A stretch of 25,893 nucleotides of DNA from Russula earlei. Its lineage: Eukaryota > Basidiomycota > Agaricomycetes > Russulales > Russulaceae. The stretch spans positions 1 to 25,893 of the forward strand of contig JAGFNK010000682.1 of the NCBI GenBank assembly GCA_025769875.1. Reading direction: 5' to 3'. The notes under the pieces are model-generated. The model saw only the letters and a program-made list of their open reading frames with translations. It made no database searches and had not been told where the DNA came from. Made by a program: the position numbers and the translations under genes. Shown here one piece after another: positions 18,850 to 25,893 of this stretch; positions within the stretch are counted from its first letter, which is position 1; the number at the start of each line of letters is the position of its first letter.

Positions 18850-19900
18850 CGATCACATATGGATACGCGACTTGCCACCCGTCGGCAGATTCCGATAAAG
18901 GGGGCTTTCCCGATATGTAGCCTCTAGATCTATTCTGCTGTAGCCGAGCTGTATGCGACAAGCGCCCTCTCGGATCTGCGTGCGCAGTCCCTCCGAGATA
19001 TTTCGGACGCGGACGCGAGCAAGACCCAGAATGTCTAAATGAGAGTGGACGCGGGGAACAAATGGAGTGTCCCGATGGTGCCGAGTGAGTTTGGCATGAT
19101 GTACAGGCTGTGTGCGGTGAGGCGGAATGAGGGGATCTGGCTGTGTGATGTGGGGTAAGGTGAAGTGAGTGTGGTGTGTAGGGAGTCTAATGGGGTTTCC
19201 GGAGATGCGCAATCAACCGGTTTGTGTGAATTTGGCATTGAGTATCACCGATCCTGTAAGGACCAAGAATTGTGCAGGCGGAGCAGTGTTAGTAACATGT
19301 CCCCTGAGTAGCAGTATGTCTGCGCTTGTCGCGCGATGATAAGATTATGACGGTCAGGCGTGTGCAGATACGCCCTACATCTGAAGACGTGGAATGATGA
19401 AGCTGGATGAAGTGTGCACCCACTGAGAAATGTGTGATGGAGTCCGATCGTAGATATGGATGGCAGCGTTAGTGTTTAGCTCCAGTGAGACCAGCGCCGT
19501 GCAACTGTGAGCGCGTGTTGTCTTCAAGGGTCTCAGTCCATCTTTCGGCTCCTCCGTTCTCCTGTGGTAAATCTGGCATTGTTAATCTGTGTGATTCCTC
19601 GCTGATCCAAGCCTGATCTGAGCGCGCGTCGCCCAATAGCTAGCGCCTCGAATTGATCTCGCGTGTAGCAGATCGGCTAAGGTACCGTAGATAATTTGTA
19701 GCCGAGGATCCGATCGCTAAGGGGCAGCCGAGAAAAGAAGTCGCGTTCACTAGCCGAGCTTGCTAGCCGAGTGCATACCCCGGACAAGATGACTGATCGT
19801 GATCCGTAGCGCTAAGCGAGATCCGAGTACCAGAATCACTGTAGTAGATTAATGCGCGGTGGAAACATATGTTCCATGTGCTGATGCGAGATGTGGAATG
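18850..19900 (-). pseudogene. Copia pol: integrase remnant
   Basis: The best block is LPQENGGAERWTETLEDNTR (about 19500-19580, minus strand), the Copia integrase core end, with Glu in the N-G-x-A-E-R signature. A later block reads IDLEATYRESPLYRNLP (about 18890-18940). The rest is broken by stops. I do not see a clean zinc-finger half or the first two catalytic Asp residues. Confidence 0.65.
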
Positions 19901-20297
19901 AAAAGGGCACTTCTGTGCACGTGTAGAGCTGGAGTTATGAAATGAATATGATGAACAGTATATTGTGCTCCAGATTTGCGCGATCTTCCAATCTTTTGAT
20001 GTGTAAATTTGAACACCCCTCTTGAGTGTATGTGATGCATCCCTCGTTCCGAAGTAGCGCGCGCACTGAGTAGTCGCGTGCATCGGCCTTCGATACATGT
20101 ACGATGTCTATGAGGGTTAATAGAATATCTCCAACTCCTTCCGGCTGGCAGGACGGATACCAATCCAGTCCAGATCTGTCTGATGACTGCAAGACCTCCC
20201 AGAGTAACGCATCTGGAGGCCGGAGCACGATAAATGAAGTCGGGAGTCTGGAACAGACTAATGTAATGGGTAGTTCCGGAGTCGATCAAGATCTAGC
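19900..20297 (-). pseudogene. Copia pol: protease remnant
   Basis: LIDSGTTHYISLFQTPDF starts near 20290 (Asp-Ser-Gly active site). It continues, after frame changes, with IDIVHVSKADARDYSVRALL and ITYTQEGCSNLHIKR and then EHNILFI, which is the usual Copia order from protease into the pre-integrase segment. At least two frameshifts are needed. Dead. Confidence 0.75.
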
Positions 20298-20528
20298 CGC
20301 CGCGTAAAGGGAAACCCGAATCTCATCTTCATCGGATGTCCGACACCTCGGTGATAGTGCAGTAGTGCCCACTATGTACGCGCTGACGTTCCTGTCAGTG
20401 CCTGTCACTTTGTCTTTCGTCGCCTTCTCCCTTCTCTTCCGATAGTCCGGACTGTGTGCCCAAGTTTGTTGCAATAATAGCATTGTGTTTCGGACGTAGC
20501 GTTGTCTATCTTTACCGGAATGTCTGTA
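20298..20528 (-). pseudogene. Copia gag C-terminal part with zinc knuckle
   Basis: DIPVKIDNATSETQ followed by CYYCNKLGHTVRT (minus strand, about 20440-20480), a CCHC knuckle whose last Cys is lost at a frameshift. The next frame gives KRREKATKDKVTGTDRNVSA and then runs into the protease with another slip near 20290. The 5' part of gag lies at 23216-24013 beyond the inverted-repeat segment. Confidence 0.7.
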
Positions 20529-20658
20529 TTATTGTCGTTTTCAGATAACGTGACGCACCGGAAATTTCCGAAAAGAAAAGGGTTGGTAGAAAGAACTTGA
20601 TGTATCTCGCCGAATTCTACGCAATAAATCATAAAAAATAGCCCATTGGAACCGGAAT
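20529..20658 (+). repeat. Left inverted repeat
   Basis: Inverted partner of 23086-23215, about 94% identical by eye. Differences cluster near the inner end (CAATAAATCATAAAAAA here against CAAAAAATCATAAATCA there). Confidence 0.85.
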
Positions 20659-20816
20659 GAAAACTAGCTTCTAAATGGAGGGTACCGAGAATGAAAAATA
20701 GAAATGTCGGAGATGTCAAAATTAGTATGTGGTGTGGTGTGTCCAGGGACGCGCGGGTGAGTAAGTAAGAGTGAAACAATTGGACCAAGGAAGTGAGCAT
20801 TGACCAGGGACCTAGA

Positions 20817-21209
20817 TGAGTCGAAACAAGAACCACTAGGCACAACTCTGAGGAAATGGGTCGAGGGTCCATCCAAAGAGGGCTTTCGAGACGCAGGCAG
20901 TCAGATTAGGAGAGGACACAATACACACAGATCGCATTTTTCATGCTAGGTATTTATACTAAAAGGAATCGTCAAGATTCTGGAAGAGAAGTGGGGAGAA
21001 GAGGCGAAAGAGGGAGACATGGGACGAGACATGTATGGGATTCTTCTATTCCAGAGAGTAACTAAACAGTTTATATACAGGAGGGAGGAGAGAGGAAATA
21101 GGGAAACTTGTGTAGTGACATCAGTAAGAGACTAAACGAGATGTGGCAAGACTGCATGAAAGGCATTTGGCACGCGTGATTCCGTAGCCAACCGATTGCC
21201 TACCTTACA
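20817..21209 (-). mobile_element. LTR related to that of the gag-only element (diverged)
   Basis: On the minus strand it begins TGTAAGG directly after the polypurine-like CCCCCGGGAGG, exactly as the LTR at 17455 does. It has a TATA-like TGTATATAAAC (21069-21080 on the plus strand) and a proposed end TTCGACTCA. Apart from the start, TATA and a CTTTGGAT word the sequence differs, so it is a distinct subfamily. The matching 5' LTR is absent. Confidence 0.6.
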
Positions 21210-22975
21210 CCTCCCGGGGGCTTGAAAATTTGACCATCCTCGGTCAAAGCGTCTTGAGCAAGTCTTCGACCTTGCGCGGGCGTGGTCTCGTCATCGCAAA
21301 GGGGGTGGGCATTGCAGCAAGGCAGGATGGGGCGGGGGCGTGCTTGCGGTGTGTGCCTCATGTCGAATGTGTCGTCTGAGTCGTTGTGTGCAGTGGTGCT
21401 GGTGTCGTTGTGTCCTGGAATGCGGGCGCGGTGTGGCGAAGCAGGAGGGGGCGTGGCGTGGTTGCGGCGTGTCATATGTGTCGTCGCGACGTGGTGCTGC
21501 TGGTGTCGTCCAAGTTGTTGCCATTGCCGTTGTTTTTGCTGCTGCTGTTGTTGTTGCGGAGGCAAGCGGCGAGCCCGGCTTGTGTGACTGTCGCGCTGAC
21601 GTCTTCCGGCCGTGGCGTCAAGGTCTTCTCCATAGCATGTGGCGGTGGGATGTGTGGACGATAGTGCGCAAGTGGGAGACGAGACAAGAGGGGGCGGACG
21701 GCGTGGTTCGCCTCGCAAACGCTTGCCGTAGTCGTTGAGCTAGAGTGTGTGGGGTCAGCGTCCAAAAACCGAAAACAAGATGTGAAGGGTCTGGTAATCA
21801 TCCCGCGGCCACGGTGACAAGGTCTTCGCCACTGCAGGTGATGGCAGCATGCGGGGGTGAGGGCGTACGTGTGGGCGGGGATGCGATGGAAGGGGAGGCG
21901 TGGTGTGATGTGGTGCTTGCGTCGACGGCTTCTCCTGTGGCAACGTCGTGATGGCGGCTGTTGATCTTTCTGCGGGGCGGCGTTGCTGAGCTTGGGTTCG
22001 AGGCCTTCTTGAACTTCTTGGGCGATGCTGGTGGCGTGAGGCGACGGCAGTGCGTCGTTGCTGGTGTCGTGCGTGACTGAAACTTTGGCGCTAGGCGTGA
22101 CATCGACTGAGATTGAGGATGAAACCAAGAGGGCGACGGACTGAGCTGAGGCGACGGCGGCAGATAACACTAGAGCTGGGGCGGCGACAGGAGACGTTGG
22201 GGCAGTGGTGGCACCTGGCGATTGAAGTGATACGGCGGGCCAGGCTGAGGCAAGCGGACAGGGCAGAGACGGCGGCGGCTGGCGATGCTGGCGATACGGC
22301 GGACTGGGCTGAACTGATGGCTGATGGGGCAGGGGAGGCAGCTGGCATTGTGGGCGGCGTGAGAACTGGTGAGGAGACGACTGAGGCAGGTGAAGGTGAG
22401 GCCATGTGAGACGGGATGGAGCCGGCAGCGGCGGCGGTTGAGACGACGGTGGTGGAAATTAAGATAGCAAAACTGGCTGGCAATACGGATGCTACGGTGG
22501 ATGGGGCGTGTACAGCAACAACGGAGACGGCTGGCGATGAGACTACTGAGGTGGCAGCGGGCGGTGCTGTACTGACGATGGCGGGCAAGGCTAAGACGGA
22601 GGCTGCCGATGATATTGGGACTGAGGTGATGGCGACGGATGCGGATGAGTGTGGGGCGGTGGCGACTGAATTGCATGCGATGGTGTGTGAGCGCGGGGGT
22701 GAGGCAGCGGCTTGTGACAATCGTGGGCGAAGCAGGGACGGGGACAGGCAGGACTGAAGGTGCGGGGAGGACGGCTTGCATGGCAGAGATGGCGAAAGGA
22801 GCAGCAGGGATGATGGGAGCAGGAGTGGGCGATGTGGAGGTGATGGTGGGCGAATGGTATGTGAAGTCTGATCGCGAGTCGTCTTCATCGCGAGCCCACA
22901 TTCGAGCCACAATTCGCTGCACTTCGAGGGAGACCTTTCGGCTTCTTGCCATCAGAGAAGAAGCAGGGAACAAAG
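21210..22975 (-). pseudogene. Truncated gag-like gene, relative of 15121-17748
   Basis: The minus strand carries an Ala/Ser/Pro/Val-rich stretch (SSAQSAVSPAS at about 22290, also present in the gag-like ORF at 15121), an APQKDQQPPSRR block, an Arg/His-rich part and the ending HPLCDDETT...NFKPPGGVR-like (here IFKPPGGVR). The order matches the 3' half of the gag-only element. The zinc knuckle and capsid-like part are missing, and the N-terminal side starts with ARMWARDEDDSRSDFTYHSP near 22900. Frames change at least twice. Inactive. Confidence 0.75.
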
Positions 22976-23085
22976 TGCTAGATGCCTACATCATTCCCAC
23001 AACTGTGACCGTGCTTACCCGACATGGGCATGTCCGAAATTCAATGGATCTGTTCTCGGAACAGAATGTTTAGAAAGTACATGTT

Positions 23086-23215
23086 ATTCCGGTTCGAATG
23101 GGCTATGATTTATGATTTTTTGCTTAGAATTCGGCGAGATACATCAAGTTCTTTCTACCGACCCTTTTCTTTTCGGAAATTTCCGGCACGTCACGTTATC
23201 TGAAAACGACAATAA
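23086..23215 (-). repeat. Right inverted repeat
   Basis: Inverted partner of 20529-20658. Immediately inside it (22976-23085) there is no coding signal. Confidence 0.85.
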
Positions 23216-24013
23216 GTGAGGGTGGAGAGGCCGGCCCGACGACCGGGGAAAGGTCCATCGGAGCGCCGGTGGCTAGAATTGTTTGACGCGACAGCCGAGT
23301 AAGCGTCGGATAACGCTTTAGTGAATATGAAAGTGATAAGGAGATTCGATATGAGTATGTCGTCGTTTAGGAGAGTGATTCTTGCATCGTTTAATTGTTG
23401 CAATTGTGGGAACGCCGGATGTATGTCGTCTAGGAATGTGCCTGTGAGGGCTACGAATGAGTATGAATGCTGACATTTGATCCAATGCCGCCGTATGCGC
23501 GTTTGAGTTCCTCCCACTTGAGCTTGCAAGTAAACAATTTTGATGTCATTTTTTGTTACTGCCAATGTGACCTTTCTGAACGTATATTTCAAGAGCGCGT
23601 GCGTCTAAGGGAGATCTCCCCCAGCGTCCCAAGTGGTATTGCTGGAGAGACTATCATCTGTGATGTGCGACACGCGATAACTATTCATGATTGTGGGGTA
23701 ATGGCCAGTAAGCGAGATGACCAAGCGAGTGATCGAGATTTCAGGAGGGAACGTAAACATGGTGCGAGGGTGCCGTGAGTAAATGTTAGGTAAATGTGGA
23801 TTGCCAATCCGGGCTAATGGAGCGGTTGTTGCCGGATTAGTGAAGATAAATCAGTACCCCTGACGCGTGATAGCGCGCGCGTCAATCCTTCGGCTCCAGG
23901 GACCGAGGGAGTAGGGTGTCGTCTGATTAACAGAGGCTCTTGAATAAGGGAGATGTATATCGAGGAAAAATGATGAGCTTGTGTGTTGATCTTCGCCTTT
24001 GGAATTTAGACAT
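23216..24013 (-). pseudogene. Copia gag, N-terminal part
   Basis: The first ATG after the right LTR is at 24013 (MSKFQRRRSTHK), but this frame soon meets stops. From 23592 a clean stretch reads VALTGTFLDDIHPAFPQLQQ, then LNDARITLLNDD and FIFTKALSDAYSAVAS, like the helical middle of Copia Gag. Frames before it are broken. The gene is split by the insertion at 23215 from its zinc knuckle at about 20460. Confidence 0.6.
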
Positions 24014-24030
24014 GGTCAGGGCCCATAACC
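24014..24030 (-). other. Primer-binding-site region of the Copia element
   Basis: On the minus strand GGTTATGGGCCCTGACC follows the LTR end CTTCAACA directly, the place of the minus-strand primer site. I did not match it to a specific tRNA. Confidence 0.5.
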
Positions 24031-24521
24031 TGTTGAAGCAGATGGGCGCAGGTTATGATAAGAGCGATAAGATCCTTAAGATCTATCAAAAGATATTTCA
24101 GTTTGTGTAAGACAAAACTGTAAATCAGTAATACCTATCAAAAGATATCTACAACGCGTGATTAGATGCGATAGATAAGATAGGAAACAGTAAATACTCA
24201 CTTCAGTATTGTGTAAGCCAAGACTGAAGCGATCTAGCTAATTGAGTGCCTCTTAAATACGCGAAAGCGTCTCTAAGCAAAGTAATCATAACTACCAACT
24301 TGTATCATAAAGGATCAGTTGTTAGTAGCTACCGATTGTCATCAATTAACTTATCATTGTAACATACGCAGGCTGCAGCATCTGAGCTGAGCCGGTCCGG
24401 GCTGATCCGATGTGTGAGCGACGCGCATGAGCCGAGAGCGCCCGGTCCGTGGGAGCCGACGTGTTAACGCGACCTGGGCTGTGATTACATCAGACTGCCC
24501 AAAGCAGTGGTAATCTCAACA
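24031..24521 (-). repeat. 5' LTR of the Copia element
   Basis: 491 bp. Nearly identical to 13380-13881 apart from the 11-bp indel and about five substitutions, two of which are CG-to-TG changes near 24410. TATTTAAG on the minus strand at 24252-24259. Confidence 0.95.
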
Positions 24522-25893
24522 GGTAATTGCCCAAGGTTGATTGTAATCTGCATCATATAGCCAAGAGTTAGTTTCCCAATTGAAGGTGTTGTGAATTCCT
24601 GGCACAACAGCAAGTTGGACATAAGATTGGTCTTCACTTTGGATCCTGTTGAGGCATAGATGATAGAACTGAACAGTGAGTTGATAGTAACTGATGTATG
24701 TCCAGGCTAAATTGAATAGATGATATCCTGTTCTTAGGGAATGAACAATGAAGTGGTGGCATGGTTGGATGATTCTAGTCCAAAGGTTTAATTCACTGGA
24801 ATGCAGGGATTGATATTCTACTGGTTGTCCTGTGATGTTCTTTGCTTGAGCAAGGTGCCAATATAATAGTTGTTGCCATGCTGGTGGTAGGAGTCGGCTA
24901 AGGGTTTCAAGGTATATTGCATGTTCATCATGGCTTAGAAGTTGTCCAAATGGTAAGACTTTGAGAAATTCTTTGACAATAAGGTGGGGAAAGTCTTTGT
25001 GGGGAGGTTCAATTCCTGGTATGTCGTGTAGGTTGGTTAAGCTGTTAACAGGGAATGCAGTGGACATCCAAGTTCAATAGTGATTTAAATTCAAGACATG
25101 TCTAGTGATAGCATCTTCTTCTTTGTCTTCCTCTAAGGTGTATTCTTGAGGCACTTTAGTTAGGACAAAAAAACATTTGATCTTTATTGAAGCGTTACAA
25201 GGATGGCTCTTACTTTTTAAGAACCGTGTGCAAGATCTATGGTCTGTAGACAATAATTCTTGATTGACTTGAGAAGATTGGCAGGTATGTGAGGTGAAAA
25301 GCAGAAGTGAAGTAACTGAGGGTTAAAATGGATAGTGTTGACTGTATAGGTCAAGTAGTAGCACAAGGATATGTGGTTACTTCCTTCCTCAAAGTGTAAG
25401 TATCCATACACAAAGGCTAGACGTCCATCCAAGAAGTTGTGTATGATAGATAAGCAAAAGGAGCCTTCATACGCAGGACAGTAAATGGGAGGTAAGGTAA
25501 GAAGCTTTCTAAACAAGGAAGTGTTAAAGATGTATGTGAGGTGTCAGAGGGGAAAATCAGTGTCTGGCGCATGTATTCCTACAGAGGAACAGATGCCAAA
25601 AGGGGTGAGGTTATGCTGGGTGGCAAAGGCAGTGTTGGAGGGGTTCCACCGCAAAAGTGTGGGCGATGCGAGCATGGAAGGCAGTGGTGAAGGTGTCTGG
25701 TGAGGTGCAACACTTAACTGCTCTGTGGTAGGGATGCATGACAGGTGGTCTTGGTAGTTTAAGTCATGGAGGGGTCACCACTGCTCATGGGAATGACTGG
25801 TGGTAGGAAGGACGAAGTACTGGTGAGGGTGGAACCAAAATATTGCACAAGGGGGGCGATCAAGGAAGCCTGCAGGCAAGGGAGGGTGGTCCG

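Larger units (their letters stand above)
20529..23215. mobile_element. Segment with 130-bp terminal inverted repeats inserted in Copia gag
   Basis: 20529-20658 and 23086-23215 are inverted copies of each other with roughly 8 mismatches in 130. They contain the palindromic core GGAAATTTCC and the word AGAACTTGATGTATCTCGCC. The segment separates the two halves of the Copia gag, so it is an insertion. Two borders are possible. Either the whole 130 bp is the TIR with no clear duplication (a TA dinucleotide at best), or the TIR is 107 bp (20552-20658 and 23086-23192) with a 4-bp ACGT duplication in a palindromic target. No transposase is encoded. The cargo is a truncated LTR/gag fragment. Superfamily unknown. 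Confidence 0.65.
13380..24521 (-). mobile_element. Ty1/Copia retrotransposon with GGTAA target duplication
   Basis: An 11142-bp element bounded by LTRs with TGTTG...CAACA ends and flanked by GGTAA (13375-13379 and 24522-24526). Minus orientation follows from a polypurine tract next to the left LTR, the leader GGTTATGGGCCCTGACC next to the right LTR, and the gene order gag-PR-IN-RT-RH read right to left (integrase before RT, hence Copia). Its genes are riddled with stops and frameshifts. It contains two further insertions (14171-17952 and 20529-23215), so the native element was about 4.7 kb, which is a normal Copia size. Confidence 0.93.
6301..25893 (-). mobile_element. Old Ty3/Gypsy chromovirus, host of nested insertions
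   Basis: One retroelement read from right to left: ORF0, gag, pol with chromodomain, short 3' UTR and putative 3' LTR. Its 5' LTR lies outside the window. It is interrupted by a solo LTR (11864-12395) and a Copia element (13380-24521). Removing each with one copy of its target duplication (537 and 11147 bp) restores continuous reading, in gag and in ORF0 respectively. The layer looks poor in CpG by eye, and its premature stops are almost all TGA at positions where the family or a parsimonious reading expects arginine. Confidence 0.85.
12515..25893 (-). pseudogene. ORF0: unrecognised long ORF upstream of gag
   Basis: Minus-strand coding sequence open to the window edge and interrupted by the Copia element at 24521/13380. 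Reading continues in the same frame across the insertion (..NQPWAIT | SPDASYTG..). About 743 codons are visible. Segments in order: FWFHPHQYFVLPTTSH; RWNPSNTAFATQHN (about 25650); LLTLPPIYCPAYEGSF; a frame slip near 25220; PQEYTLEEDKEEDAITRHV; MSTAFPVNSLTNLHD (25067); a Trp/Tyr/His-rich helical stretch LAWTYISYYQLTVQFYH; a cysteine cluster CNCKGEYCTCG (about 13180); Pro-rich LPPTPPDAYIPL; a slip near 13100; HFVVYQHPTREVNDFAISP; and the end YTIAYPWNNGHWTITIV-TAA (12515-12517). TGA codons lie at 25775, 25544, 25074 and 12581, and one TAA at 12761. I recognise no domain. It could be a long N-terminal extension of gag, an accessory or envelope-like protein, or a captured gene. No signal peptide or membrane segment is clear. 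Confidence 0.7.

Noticed and set aside
22416..22757. 113-codon ORF on the plus strand, also Ala/Thr/Glu-rich
   Set aside because: The same antisense effect over the minus-strand gag-like relative.
25485..25703. 72-codon plus-strand ORF
   Set aside because: Antisense to ORF0, which has better coding character and continuous frame to the window edge.
1..25893. tRNA, rRNA or other structured RNA genes
   Set aside because: I looked for tRNA A/B boxes and rRNA-like blocks by eye and saw nothing convincing.

Overview
The window reads as repeat-rich, heterochromatin-like DNA from a mushroom-forming basidiomycete (Agaricomycetes). The reasons are a Plavaka-type DNA transposase (a family I know mainly from mushrooms), introns of about 50 bp, and several nested LTR retrotransposons. 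I see no ordinary cellular gene that is complete. Almost everything is mobile DNA in different states of decay.

Layout on the left: a two-exon scrap of a lysine-rich protein gene on the minus strand (86-265); gene-free DNA with short degenerate repeats; an LTR-like promoter segment (about 831-1245); a decayed Plavaka transposase on the plus strand (1304-4413, two 52-bp introns, five in-frame TGA codons); a second LTR-like promoter segment of the same style (5135-5633); and gene-poor DNA to about 6300.

From about 6300 to the right edge the base layer is one old Ty3/Gypsy chromovirus on the minus strand. Its pol (6751-10487) carries protease, RT, RNase H, integrase and a chromodomain. Its gag (10466-12510) sits upstream of pol. 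Upstream of gag there is an extra ORF ('ORF0') of at least about 740 codons that runs off the window at 25893. Its stop is followed after four bases by the gag ATG, and I recognise no domain in it. About 24 in-frame stops interrupt ORF0, gag and pol. Nearly all are TGA, as expected from CGA-to-TGA (CpG deamination).

Two insertions broke this Gypsy element. A 532-bp solo LTR (11864-12395, target duplication ATACT) lies in gag. An 11.1-kb Ty1/Copia element on the minus strand (13380-24521, target duplication GGTAA, LTRs about 99% identical outside one 11-bp indel) lies in ORF0. The Copia element was itself hit twice. A gag-only LTR element on the plus strand (14171-17952) has two 498-bp LTRs that look identical and a 4-bp GAAG duplication. 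A 2.7-kb segment bounded by 130-bp inverted repeats (20529-23215) carries a diverged, 5'-truncated relative of that gag-only element in the opposite orientation.

The order of events can be read directly: Gypsy first, then solo LTR and Copia, then the gag-only element and the inverted-repeat segment. CpG content appears to follow this order: scarce in the Gypsy base layer, abundant in the youngest layers. The most novel-looking item is ORF0 and its stop-restart junction with gag.
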